Below are positions 24,412-32,563 of a DNA stretch of 64,000 nucleotides, in pieces; position 1 is the stretch's first letter, and every line of letters begins with the position of its first letter. Under the pieces are notes generated by a model. The model had not been told where the DNA came from. It saw only the letters and a list, made by a program, of their open reading frames with translations, and ran no database searches. The DNA is taken from contig NZ_BPMV01000002.1 in NCBI RefSeq assembly GCF_019656655.1, positions 682,001-746,000 on the forward strand, written 5' to 3'. A program made the position numbers and the translations under genes. Source of the DNA: Tsukamurella sp. TY48. Lineage in GTDB: Bacteria > Actinomycetota > Actinomycetes > Mycobacteriales > Mycobacteriaceae.

Positions 24412-25574
24412 AGCGCGATCTCCGGCACCTCGAGGCGCATCCCGCACTCGGAACTCTGCAAGCCGAGTTCGGCGAGTTGCACCCCGCGTGCGGCCGACAA
24501 CAGGCCGAAACGGTGGGGCCGCTCGGCGATCACATCGCGCAGGAACTCCTCCCACTGCAGCTTGAAGCCGTTGTCCAGGTCCGCGTTCGCCGGAACGTCG
24601 AGCCATTGATCGCGGAACGGTTCGGTGACCGGCAGATCGGGATTCCACACCGGTTTCGGGGTGCTCGACCGGTGTTGCGCGACGCAGTTGCGCAGTCCCG
24701 CGACCGCGGAGCCGTGCGTCCCGTCGACCTGGAACTCGACGAGCTCGTCGCGACGGACGCGCACCGTCCACGCCGAGTTGATCTGCGCGATGATCCCGCC
24801 ATCGATCTCGAAGATGCCGTAGGCGGCGTCGTCGGCGGTGGCGGCGTACTCGCGACCGTTCTCATCCCATCGCACCGGGATCTGCGTGACCGCTTTCGCC
24901 GTGACCGATCGGACCGGACCGAGAATGCCCTCCATCACGTAGTTCCAGTGACAGAACATGTCCACGGTGATGCCACCGCCGTCCTCGGCGCGGTAGTTCC
25001 AGCTCGGCCGTTGCGCGGGCTGCCCGTCGCCCTCGAACACCCAGTAGCCGAAGTCGCCCCTCATCGAAAGGATGCGGCCGAAGAACCCCTCGTCGACGAG
25101 GCGGCGGAGCTTCACCAGGCCGGGCAGATAGAGCTTGTCGTGCACCACGCCCGCGACGACGCCGGCGTTCTGCGCCAGTCGGGCGAGCTCGATCGCCTCC
25201 TCCAGCGTCTCGGCGGTGGGCTTCTCCGTGTAGATGTGCTTGCCCGCCTTGATCGCCGCGGTCAGCGCGGCGGCGCGCCGCGAGGTGACCTGGGCGTCGA
25301 AGTACACGTCGATGGCGGGGTCGGCGATCACGGCCGCGGCATCGGTGGTCCAGGTCGGAACCTCGTGCAGCGCGGCGAGCTCGGCCAGCCGGTCGGCGTT
25401 GCGTCCCACCAGGATCGGTTCGACGTCGACCAGCGTGCCATCGTCGAGCCGCAGCCCGGTCTCCCGGAGCGGCAGGATCGATCGGACCAGATGCTGCCGG
25501 TACCCCATGCGGCCCGTGACGCCGTTCATGGCGATCCGGAGCGTGCGGCGCGGTGCGGTGGACTTGTTCGTCAT
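24408..25574 (-). CDS. Gfo/Idh/MocA-family oxidoreductase
   Basis: A 388-residue NAD(P)-dependent dehydrogenase of the glucose-fructose oxidoreductase/inositol dehydrogenase family. The Rossmann start reads IAMNGVTGRMGYRQH (GxxGxxG variant). The conserved YTEKPTAETLEEA carries the EKP catalytic Lys, and GGITVDMFCHWNYVMEGILG corresponds to the usual GGGxxxDxGxH region. It is the first gene of the catabolic operon and is divergent from the LacI gene; a LacI-type operator (25637-25655) lies 62 bp upstream. Its probable job is oxidation of a sugar or polyol hydroxyl group. Confidence 0.9.
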   Translation of the reverse strand: MTNKSTAPRRTLRIAMNGVTGRMGYRQHLVRSILPLRETGLRLDDGTLVDVEPILVGRNADRLAELAALHEVPTWTTDAAAVIADPAIDVYFDAQVTSRRAAALTAAIKAGKHIYTEKPTAETLEEAIELARLAQNAGVVAGVVHDKLYLPGLVKLRRLVDEGFFGRILSMRGDFGYWVFEGDGQPAQRPSWNYRAEDGGGITVDMFCHWNYVMEGILGPVRSVTAKAVTQIPVRWDENGREYAATADDAAYGIFEIDGGIIAQINSAWTVRVRRDELVEFQVDGTHGSAVAGLRNCVAQHRSSTPKPVWNPDLPVTEPFRDQWLDVPANADLDNGFKLQWEEFLRDVIAERPHRFGLLSAARGVQLAELGLQSSECGMRLEVPEIAL

Positions 25575-25636
25575 ATGGGTGTGCCCCGTCTTCGGGCGCG
25601 GTCGTCACAGGACGCCGCGCGTGCGTTCGGTTGCAC

Positions 25637-25655
25637 TTCGGAATGCGCTTTCCCA
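25637..25655. promoter_or_regulatory. LacI-type operator O1
   Basis: TTCGGAATGCGCTTTCCCA contains the near-palindrome GGAA-T-GCGC-T-TTCC with the central CG usual for LacI/GalR sites. It lies between the dehydrogenase operon and the lacI-like gene, so it can serve both. A 17-of-19 match recurs at 26822-26840. Confidence 0.82.
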
Positions 25656-25724
25656 GCGTATGGTAGAACCGCCGCGGGAGTCAAGCGGCACAATCGACCA
25701 GGCACTAACCGAGACGGAGGCGAG

Positions 25725-26756
25725 ATGGCGGTCACCCTGCAGCACGTCGCAGATCGCGCCGGCGTCTCCCAGGCGACCGCCTCCAGGGTGCTCAACGGCT
25801 CGAGTCGCACACCGCGCGAGGACGTCGCCGACCGCGTCCGCACCGCAGCGCGAGAACTCGGCTACGTCGCCAACGCCCAGGCCCAGGCCCTGGCCCGATC
25901 ATCGACCGGACTGCTCGGGCTCATCGTGCACGACATCGCCGACCCGTACTTCTCGTCGATCGCACAGGGCGTGCAGCGCGCCTCCCGGACAGCGGCCAAA
26001 GAGGTGCTCCTCGCGAGCACCGACCGGGACTTCACCATCGAACGCGACGCCGTGAGCACACTCATCGCACACCGCGCGGATGCGATCATCCTCGCCGGCT
26101 CCCGCCAGAGCGGCGACCTGGACCGCGATCTCGAGGAACTGTTCGCCCAGTATCAGGCGAACGGCGGGAGGGTCGTGGTGATCGGCCAGCCGCTCGCATC
26201 GGGAGGGGCCGTCGAGCCCGAGAACAGGCTCGGAGCAAGCGAACTGGCCGACGCCCTGGTCGAGGCGGGACATCGCGACTTCGCCGTGATCGGTGGCCCC
26301 GCGGCCATCCGCACCGCGGTCGACCGGCGGAACGGATTCGTGGAGACCCTCGGCAACCACGCGATCACCCCGCTCGTCGAGGTCTCGGGCGACTTCACCC
26401 GCGACGGCGGCTACTCGGCCGCACGCCGCCTCGCCGATGCCCTGCACCTCGAACCGGATTCGGGCCGCGCACCGATCTGCGTCTTCGCCGTGACCGACGT
26501 CATGGCGATCGGGGCCATCGCGGCGTGGCGAGAACAGGGACTCCGCGTTCCCGACGACATCTGCATCGCGGGCTTCGACGACATCCCCACGCTGCGCGAC
26601 CACACCCCGAGCCTGAGCACCGTCGCCCTCCCCCTGGAGCAGATCGGTTACCGCGCCGTCGAACTCGCGCTGCGAACGGACACGAACGACGGCGACCTCC
26701 GGGAACGTTTCACCGGATCCGTGGTCCTGCGGGACAGCACACGACTCCCTCGCTGA
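25725..26756 (+). CDS. LacI-family transcriptional regulator
   Basis: A 343-residue LacI/GalR repressor. The N-terminal HTH is standard (VTLQHVADRAGVSQATASRVLNG, residues 3-25) followed by a hinge with ALARSSTG. The periplasmic-binding-like effector domain includes GLIVHDIADPYFSSIAQG and the dimer-region ICIAGFDDIPTLRDHTPSLSTV. ATG 25725 has a CGGAGG ribosome-binding site. The gene separates two divergent target units, each headed by a copy of the same 19-bp operator. The effector is probably the imported compound or its first metabolite. Confidence 0.95.
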   Translation: MAVTLQHVADRAGVSQATASRVLNGSSRTPREDVADRVRTAARELGYVANAQAQALARSSTGLLGLIVHDIADPYFSSIAQGVQRASRTAAKEVLLASTDRDFTIERDAVSTLIAHRADAIILAGSRQSGDLDRDLEELFAQYQANGGRVVVIGQPLASGGAVEPENRLGASELADALVEAGHRDFAVIGGPAAIRTAVDRRNGFVETLGNHAITPLVEVSGDFTRDGGYSAARRLADALHLEPDSGRAPICVFAVTDVMAIGAIAAWREQGLRVPDDICIAGFDDIPTLRDHTPSLSTVALPLEQIGYRAVELALRTDTNDGDLRERFTGSVVLRDSTRLPR

Positions 26757-26821
26757 GCGAACGGGCCCGATTCGCCCAATTCGTTGACAGTGTGGGCTAC
26801 GTCACGTTATCGTCGAGACGC

Positions 26822-26840
26822 TTCGGAAAGCGCATTCCCA
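26822..26840. promoter_or_regulatory. LacI-type operator O2
   Basis: TTCGGAAAGCGCATTCCCA differs from O1 at two positions, and its core GGAAAGCGCATTCC is the exact reverse complement of the O1 core. It lies 57 bp before the ATG of the ABC permease. TTGACA (26783-26788) and TTATCG (26806-26811), 17 bp apart, form a good promoter just upstream, so a bound repressor would sit just downstream of the -10. Confidence 0.85.
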
Positions 26841-26897
26841 CACGGGCGATGATCCCCGGATGATCGTTCCCGGCACTTCGAACAAGAGGAACTGCCC

Positions 26898-27758
26898 ATG
26901 GCCGTATCCGCGCCGGCAGAACCGCTTCGCACCGCGAAACCGGTTCCCCATCGATCGAGACCCTCCTTCATCCAGCGTTCGACCATCGCCACCCTCTGGC
27001 GTCCGCTGGCACTGATCGTCGGCCTCCTCATCGCCTGGTGGGCCGTCACCAAGGCCGAACTGGTCGCGCCGTACATCCTCCCCTCGCCCGCGGATACCTG
27101 GCGCGTCGCACGCGACAATGCCTCCTACCTGGCCGAGAACACGTGGGTGACGACGTGGGAGACGGTGATCGGCTTCATCATCGCCGCGATCGTCGGCGTG
27201 ACCGTCGCGGTGGTCATGGTCTACTCACCGAACATCGAGAAGACCCTGTACCCGCTCATCCTCTTCGCACAGGTGGTCCCGAAGATCGCCATCGCCCCCC
27301 TGTTCATCGTGTGGCTCGGTTTCGGCCCCACGCCCAAGATCCTGGTCGCCGTCCTCATGGCCTTCTTCCCCATCGCGATATCCGGTCTCGCCGGCCTGCG
27401 ATCCGTCGACCCGGAGATCCTGGAGCTCACCTCCACGATGGGCGCGAGCCGCCTGAAGACCTTCGCGAAGGTCCGGTTCCCCGCCTCGCTCCCCCAGCTC
27501 ATGTCCGGCCTCAAGGTCGCGGCGACCCTCGCCGTGACCGGCGCCGTCGTCGGCGAGTTCGTGGGATCCAACGAAGGCCTGGGGTACGTGATCCTCCAGG
27601 CGAACGGAAACGTCGACACCGCAATGCTGTTCGCGGCTCTCATCATCATGTCCGGCCTCGGCATCGTGCTCTTCGCGATCATCGAGATCGCCGAGAAGAT
27701 GCTCATCCCGTGGCATTCCTCGCGCCGCGCGGCCTCATCGACAACCCCCGGCGTCTGA
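26898..27758 (+). CDS. ABC transporter permease, NitT/TauT (SsuC/TauC) type
   Basis: A 286-residue integral membrane protein with about six hydrophobic segments. It has the EAA-loop signature of importer permeases (ELTSTMGASRLKTFAKVRFPASLPQLMSGLKVAATLAVTG region) and the LPSPADTW start typical of the taurine/nitrate/sulfonate/thiamine-precursor group. It is first in a three-gene importer operon (permease, binding protein, ATPase) driven from the promoter at 26783-26811 under operator O2. Confidence 0.93.
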   Translation: MAVSAPAEPLRTAKPVPHRSRPSFIQRSTIATLWRPLALIVGLLIAWWAVTKAELVAPYILPSPADTWRVARDNASYLAENTWVTTWETVIGFIIAAIVGVTVAVVMVYSPNIEKTLYPLILFAQVVPKIAIAPLFIVWLGFGPTPKILVAVLMAFFPIAISGLAGLRSVDPEILELTSTMGASRLKTFAKVRFPASLPQLMSGLKVAATLAVTGAVVGEFVGSNEGLGYVILQANGNVDTAMLFAALIIMSGLGIVLFAIIEIAEKMLIPWHSSRRAASSTTPGV

Positions 27759-27783
27759 CGCGCCCACCATCCCAGGAGACACC

Positions 27784-28818
27784 ATGAACCTCAACCGCCG
27801 GACGATGGCAGCAATCGCGGCCGCCGGAACCATCGCCATGACCCTGACCGCCTGTGGCGGATCCGGAGACGGAGCGAAGTCCGCTCCCGACTCGAAGGGG
27901 AACAAGGCGGCCACCCTGATGCTCAACTGGTATCCGTACGGTGAGCACGCCCCGTTCTACTACGGCGTACAGAAGGGGATCTTCGCCAAGCACGGCATCG
28001 ATCTCACGATCGACGCCGGGCAGGGATCGACGAAGACCGCACAGGCCGTCGGCGCGAAACAGGCCGAATTCGGCTGGGCCGACACCCCCGCCGTGCTGAG
28101 CAACATCGACAAGGGGGTCAAGATCAAGAGCGTCTCGGTCTTCCTCCAGACCACGCCGTCGGCAGTACAGGTCTTCGCGGACTCGGGCATCAACACCCCC
28201 AAGGACCTGATCGGCAAGACCATCGCAGTCTCCGCCGGTGACGCACCGACCACGACCTTCCCGATCTACCTCGACAAGGTGGGGATCGCCAAGGATCAGG
28301 TGACCCAGCAGAGCCTCGACGCGGCCGGCAAGATGTCCGCGATGCTGTCCGGCCGGGTCGACGGTCTCATCGGCTTCGCCCACGACCAGGGCCCCACCAT
28401 CGCCGCCAAGAGCGGACGAGAGGTGCGGTACCTCAAGTACTCCGACGCGGGCCTGAACTACTACAGCAACGGACTGATCACCGCCACCGACACCATCAGC
28501 GGCTCGCGTGAACTGGTGCAGTCGATGGTGGACGCCGTCCGCGAGTCCTTCTCCGCCGCGATCGCCGAACCCGATGCGGCCGTCGATTCGATGGCGGGCA
28601 AGGATCCGCAACTCCCGGCCCGCGACGTCCTGCTCGCACAGTGGCGCCAGACCGTGCCGCTCCTGAACACGCCCGCTACCGCGGGCAAGGGCCCCGGCCT
28701 CAACGCCGAGGAGGATTGGAAGACCACGCTGTCCACGCTCAACCAGGCGGGTCTGCTGAAGTCCGCGAACGCCCCGGATACCTACTGGGACTCGTCGTTC
28801 ACCCCGAAGGACAAGTAG
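27784..28818 (+). CDS. ABC transporter substrate-binding lipoprotein, NMT1/THI5-like
   Basis: A 344-residue exported lipoprotein with a TLTAC lipobox after a hydrophobic signal. The fold is the NMT1/SsuA/ThiY class: LMLNWYPYGEHAPFYYGVQKGIFAKHGIDL, then AGQGSTKTAQAVGAKQAEFGWAD. Members bind hydroxymethylpyrimidine, riboflavin, taurine, nitrate, sulfonates or aromatic acids; the ligand here is not evident. The GEHAP/YYG region resembles the pyrimidine- and riboflavin-binding subgroup more than the sulfonate one (weak inference). It is 25 nt downstream of the permease gene. Confidence 0.92.
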   Translation: MNLNRRTMAAIAAAGTIAMTLTACGGSGDGAKSAPDSKGNKAATLMLNWYPYGEHAPFYYGVQKGIFAKHGIDLTIDAGQGSTKTAQAVGAKQAEFGWADTPAVLSNIDKGVKIKSVSVFLQTTPSAVQVFADSGINTPKDLIGKTIAVSAGDAPTTTFPIYLDKVGIAKDQVTQQSLDAAGKMSAMLSGRVDGLIGFAHDQGPTIAAKSGREVRYLKYSDAGLNYYSNGLITATDTISGSRELVQSMVDAVRESFSAAIAEPDAAVDSMAGKDPQLPARDVLLAQWRQTVPLLNTPATAGKGPGLNAEEDWKTTLSTLNQAGLLKSANAPDTYWDSSFTPKDK

Positions 28819-28826
28819 GAGAAGCG

Positions 28827-29636
28827 ATGTCGATGTCCCTTGCACAGGAACGCACGGAGATGGCGCCCGCAGCCATCTCCGTCTCCGACCTCACCGTCAC
28901 CTTCTCCTCCAAGCGCGGAACCACCACCGCCCTCGAAGGCATCGACATGACCGTGGCCGACGGCGAGTTCGTCACCATCGCCGGACCCTCCGGCTGCGGA
29001 AAGTCGACGCTGCTGAAGGTGATCGCGGGGCTCACCGACTCGTCGCAGGGCGAGGTCCGGCTGCGCGGCAAGGTGGTCTCCGGTCCACAACGCGAGATCG
29101 GCTACGTCTTCCAGCGCGCGGCATTGCTCGAATGGCGCAACGTCCGGAAGAACATCCTGCTGCAGGCCGAGATGCGGGGTATGCCGAAGCAGGACGCCGC
29201 GCAGCGATGCGACCATCTCCTCGAGATGACCGGGCTCACCGGCTTCGCCAACGCCATGCCCTACGAACTGTCGGGCGGTATGCAGCAGCGGGTCTCGCTG
29301 TGCCGGGCGCTGATGCACGAGCCCAAGGTCCTGCTCATGGACGAGCCCTTCGGCGCTCTCGACGCCCTGACCAGGGAGAAGATGAACGTCGAATTGCACC
29401 GGATCTGGCGCGAGACCGGGACCACCGTGGTGCTGGTGACGCACTCGGTCGCTGAAGCGGTGTATCTGGCCAATCGCGTCGTCGTGATGAGCCCGCGGCC
29501 GGGACGCATCGTCGAGGAGCTCGCAGTGGATCTCCCGGCCGAACGCGACTACTCCGAGACGATGGAACGTTCCGAGTTCATCCACATCGCGAACCGGGTC
29601 CGCGAGCTACTGGGCAGCAGCTCCGCCGCCGACTGA
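28827..29636 (+). CDS. ABC transporter ATP-binding protein, NitT/TauT (SsuB/TauB) type
   Basis: A 269-residue ATPase. Walker A is GPSGCGKST, the Q-loop is in GYVFQRAALLEW, the signature is LSGGMQQRV, Walker B is VLLMDEPFGALDA and the switch His is in VLVTHSVAEA. ATG 28827 follows a TAGGAGA ribosome-binding site, 8 nt after the binding-protein stop. The last 30 bp overlap the 3' end of ylxR on the other strand, marking the right-hand junction of the locus with the nusA operon. Confidence 0.94.
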   Translation: MSMSLAQERTEMAPAAISVSDLTVTFSSKRGTTTALEGIDMTVADGEFVTIAGPSGCGKSTLLKVIAGLTDSSQGEVRLRGKVVSGPQREIGYVFQRAALLEWRNVRKNILLQAEMRGMPKQDAAQRCDHLLEMTGLTGFANAMPYELSGGMQQRVSLCRALMHEPKVLLMDEPFGALDALTREKMNVELHRIWRETGTTVVLVTHSVAEAVYLANRVVVMSPRPGRIVEELAVDLPAERDYSETMERSEFIHIANRVRELLGSSSAAD

Positions 29637-29879
29637 CAGCATCGAGTCGTCGAGCGGGCCGGATACCCGCAGCGCCCGCCGGAACGCGTTCCGGCGGCGC
29701 GCCTGCTCGACGCACTCGGGCGCATCGTGCAGCCAGGCACCGCGCCCCGGCAGCCGCCGCGCACCGTCGACCACGACCCGCAGCGCACCGTCGTCCCCCG
29801 CGACCGCGACCGTGCGGATCAACTCCGCGGCGGGCGCCCTGCGGCGGCACCCGATGCAGGTGCGGACCGGTTCACTCAC
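29607..29879 (-). CDS. ylxR: YlxR family RNA-binding protein
   Basis: A 90-residue YlxR (DUF448) protein, positional homologue of Rv2840c. The family core is present: [17 protein letters not shown], then [27 protein letters not shown]. YlxR normally sits between nusA and infB; recent work on homologues ties it to RNA binding or RNase P. GTG 29879 overlaps the nusA stop (GTGA). Its last ten codons overlap the convergent ABC ATPase gene, so its C-terminal SVGGGAAAQ may have been shaped by the adjacent insertion. Confidence 0.92.
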   Translation of the reverse strand: MSEPVRTCIGCRRRAPAAELIRTVAVAGDDGALRVVVDGARRLPGRGAWLHDAPECVEQARRRNAFRRALRVSGPLDDSMLSVGGGAAAQ

Positions 29880-30877
29880 TCGGGGCTGCCAGTCTCCGCA
29901 TCCGAACGGATGTCGATCCGCCAGCCGGTGAGCCGGGCGGCGAGGCGGGCGTTCTGCCCCTCCTTGCCGATGGCGAGCGAGAGCTTGAAGTCGGGGACCA
30001 CCACGCGGGCGGCCTTCTCCTTCGGGTCGACGATGGTGACGGACACCACCGACGACGGGGACAGCGCGTTGCCCACGAAGACCGCGGGATCGTCGTCGTA
30101 GGCGATGATGTCGATCTTCTCGCCGTCGAGATCGCTCATCACGTTCCGCACGCGCTGCCCCATCGGGCCGATGCAGGCGCCCTTGGCGTTGAGTCCCGGC
30201 ACCGAGGTGCGCACGGCGATCTTCGACCGGTGGCCGGCCTCGCGGGCCACGGAGGTGATCTCGACGCTGCCGTCGGCGATCTCCGGGACCTCCAGCGCGA
30301 ACAGCTTCTTCACCAGGTTCGGGTGCGTCCGCGACAGGGTGATCTGGGTGCCGCGCTGACCGCGGCTCACGCCCACGACGTAGAACTTCATCCGGTCGCC
30401 GTGCTCGTAGGTCTCGCCGGGCACCTGCTCGGCGGGCGGGAGCAGGCCCTCGTGGCCCTCGCGCTCGCTGCCGATCCGCACCACCACGAAGCCGCGGGCC
30501 GCGGCGCGGGCGTCCGCCTGCACCACACCGGAGACGACCTCACCCTCGTACACGGCGAATTCACCGAACGTGCGGTCGTTCTCCGCGTCGCGCAGACGCT
30601 GGGTGATCAACTGGCGCGCGGAATCGGCGGCGATGCGGCCGAATCCCTCAGGGGTGTCGTCCCATTCGGTGATGATGTTGCCGTCGGCGTCGAGCTCCTG
30701 CGCGAGCACCTTCACCTCGCCCGTGCGCCGGTCCACATCGATCCGCGCGTGCGGCTGGTGGCCGTCGGTGTGCTTGTACGCCGTGAGCAGTGCCACCTGG
30801 ATCGCATCGATCACGGTGTCGACGGAGATGTCCTTCTCCGCCTCGATGGCCCGCAGGGTCGCCATGTCGATGTTCAT
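29876..30877 (-). CDS. nusA: Transcription termination/antitermination protein NusA
   Basis: A 333-residue NusA: N-terminal RNAP-binding domain ([26 protein letters not shown]), S1 domain ([26 protein letters not shown]), then two KH domains ([26 protein letters not shown] and [26 protein letters not shown]). It lacks the acidic C-terminal repeats found in E. coli, as usual for actinobacteria. It follows rimP immediately and overlaps ylxR. Confidence 0.97.
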   Translation of the reverse strand: MNIDMATLRAIEAEKDISVDTVIDAIQVALLTAYKHTDGHQPHARIDVDRRTGEVKVLAQELDADGNIITEWDDTPEGFGRIAADSARQLITQRLRDAENDRTFGEFAVYEGEVVSGVVQADARAAARGFVVVRIGSEREGHEGLLPPAEQVPGETYEHGDRMKFYVVGVSRGQRGTQITLSRTHPNLVKKLFALEVPEIADGSVEITSVAREAGHRSKIAVRTSVPGLNAKGACIGPMGQRVRNVMSDLDGEKIDIIAYDDDPAVFVGNALSPSSVVSVTIVDPKEKAARVVVPDFKLSLAIGKEGQNARLAARLTGWRIDIRSDAETGSPE

Positions 30878-31471
30878 TTAGCCCTCTTCTCCGGCGTCGT
30901 GCCCGGTCTCATCTGTTGTCAGGTCGGTCGGCTCGGCACCGGGAATCACGCGGCCCGGGGTGATTCCGGACAGCTCCAGCTCCCGCGGATTCGGCTTGCG
31001 GAACTCCACCCGTGCCGCGGCGGCGGCCACCTCGTCCAGCGCGATATCGCGTGTGGTCGGTTCCGACTTCCGCTCCCCCGGAACGACGACGGTCACCGTC
31101 GACTCGTCGTCGGAGAGCGCGCCGATCCGGACCAGAAGGTTGGTGCCGTCGGTGAGCTCGATCGCCGCCTGCCGCCCGCGGGCGCGCCGCCAGTGCCGCG
31201 GCTGCGTGAGCGGGCGCTCGGCACCGGGCGTGGTGACCTCCAGGGTGAAGGCCTGTCCGCCGAAGACATCGTCGGCGCCGTCGACCGCCTCCGACAGGGT
31301 GCGCGCGACATCCGCGAGGAGATCGAGGGTGGGTCCGGAGTCGTTGTCGACCACCACGGCGATGACCGATTTGGGGCCGGCGTTGGTGATGCGGAGATTC
31401 TCGAGATCGAGTCCCGCCTCGTCCAGGTGAGGTGCGATGACGGTGCGGACCGCCGATTCGTCGTATGCCAT
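30878..31471 (-). CDS. rimP: Ribosome maturation factor RimP
   Basis: A 197-residue RimP, needed for 30S maturation. Recognisable segments include VIAPHLDEAGLDLENLRITNAG, VVVDNDSGPTLDLLADVARTLSEAVD and LEVTTPGAERPLTQPRHWRRARGR. The C-terminus carries an Asp/Glu-rich actinobacterial extension. It is the first gene of the rimP-nusA-ylxR unit; the stop TAA abuts the nusA ATG. An AGGGAGG ribosome-binding site precedes its ATG. Confidence 0.96.
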   Translation of the reverse strand: MAYDESAVRTVIAPHLDEAGLDLENLRITNAGPKSVIAVVVDNDSGPTLDLLADVARTLSEAVDGADDVFGGQAFTLEVTTPGAERPLTQPRHWRRARGRQAAIELTDGTNLLVRIGALSDDESTVTVVVPGERKSEPTTRDIALDEVAAAAARVEFRKPNPRELELSGITPGRVIPGAEPTDLTTDETGHDAGEEG

Positions 31472-31592
31472 ACGCGCCTCCCTGTGAAATTGTCACGGGG
31501 CACATCGCCCCGTGCCGAACGCTCCGATCAGTGTACCCGCGTTACGACGCGCCGCGACCACGGTCCGGCCGGTCCCCTTAGACTCGTGCACC

Positions 31593-32105
31593 GTGCGTCC
31601 CGAACCCGAGCAACCCCTTCGCGGCACCGTCGACCGGCGGACCGCACTGACGTCCGCGCTCCTCGCCGGCGGCGCCCTGCTGGGTGCATCGGCCCTCGCC
31701 GGCTGCGCGCCCGAGGAGAAGGCCGACGACCCGCAGGCGACGCGCCTGGAGGCGGCCGCCCTCGCCGCGCAGGCCGACGCCGACGCCGCCCGCGGGCTGG
31801 CGGTACTCGACGGTGCGGTGGGTCCGCAGATGCGGCTCATCGCCGATCAGCGCTCGCAGCACGCCACCGCACTGTCCGACGAGCTGTCGCGCTACCTGCG
31901 GCGGCCCACCTCGGTGTCCCCGCCCACCTCGTCCGCGGCGCCCGCCCCCGGCGGCACCCTGAACCGGCAGACCTTCGCCGCACAGCTCGCCCGCTCGGCG
32001 AAGGACGCCGGCGATGCCGCGGTCGCCGCATCGGGCTACCAGGCCGCACTCCTGGGTTCGGTGGCCGCCGCGACCCGCGTGCACGCGGAGGTGGTGCTCG
32101 GATGA
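31593..32105 (+). CDS. Ala-rich Tat-like lipoprotein (Rv2843-like)
   Basis: A 170-residue exported protein: RRTALTSALLAGGALLGASALAGC is a twin-arginine-like signal with lipobox LAGC. The mature part is Ala-rich and helical with no known catalytic motif. By position (next to rimP, upstream of the DUF4439 gene) it corresponds to M. tuberculosis Rv2843. TAGACT (31579-31584) ends 8 nt before the GTG start, so the mRNA is probably leaderless. The stop overlaps the DUF4439 start (ATGA). Function unknown. Confidence 0.8.
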   Translation: MRPEPEQPLRGTVDRRTALTSALLAGGALLGASALAGCAPEEKADDPQATRLEAAALAAQADADAARGLAVLDGAVGPQMRLIADQRSQHATALSDELSRYLRRPTSVSPPTSSAAPAPGGTLNRQTFAAQLARSAKDAGDAAVAASGYQAALLGSVAAATRVHAEVVLG

Positions 32106-32536
32106 CCCCCGCGCAGGAAGCGGCCGTCGCCGCCCTCCAGGCCGAATACGCGGCCGTGTACCTGTACGGCGTGGTGGACGCCTACGCCTCCCCCGCCCGT
32201 CGCGGCGAGATCGCCAAGTACGCCGCGGAGCACCGCGCGCAGCGCGATTCGCTGGTCAGCGCGCTCGGCGGTGCCGGCGTGCAAGTCCCCGTCGCCGCTC
32301 CCGCGTACACGCCGCCGGAGCCCGTGACCGATCCCGTGAGTGCCGCGAAGGTGGCCGCCGCCGTCGAGGACGACAGTGCGGCCGCCTACCGCAGCCTGCT
32401 CTCCAAGGGCGACAGCGACGGCCTGCGGCACCTGGGTGTGACGGGGCTGGGTGCCGCGGCGGTCCGCGGCGCACGGTGGCGGGTGGCGCTCGGCGTGACA
32501 CCGGTGACGGGGCCGTTCCCGGGCATCCGCAGCTAG
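32102..32536 (+). CDS. DUF4439 ferritin-like protein (Rv2844-like)
   Basis: A 144-residue helical protein matching the DUF4439 ferritin-like family: AAVAALQAEYAAVYLYGVV with a Glu, then KYAAEHRAQRDSLVSAL (E/H pair). These residues could form half of a di-metal site, but the fold assignment is by resemblance. It is translationally coupled (ATGA) to the lipoprotein gene, so the two may act together at the membrane. There is no signal peptide of its own. Confidence 0.78.
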   Translation: MTPAQEAAVAALQAEYAAVYLYGVVDAYASPARRGEIAKYAAEHRAQRDSLVSALGGAGVQVPVAAPAYTPPEPVTDPVSAAKVAAAVEDDSAAAYRSLLSKGDSDGLRHLGVTGLGAAAVRGARWRVALGVTPVTGPFPGIRS

Positions 32537-32563
32537 TCGGGGGCGACCTTTACACTTGCGGAC

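Noticed and set aside
24477-26756. 759-codon frame ending with the LacI regulator
   Set aside because: The first ~415 codons are antisense to the dehydrogenase. The LacI start at 25725 with its own ribosome-binding site explains the rest.
21101-29900. Transposase, integrase or att-like direct repeats bordering the catabolic locus
   Set aside because: No recombinase gene and no matching direct repeats found at the two borders by eye.
29640-31500. Frameshift or pseudogene in nusA/rimP due to the adjacent insertion
   Set aside because: Both frames are intact with all domains; only the ylxR 3' end touches the inserted locus.
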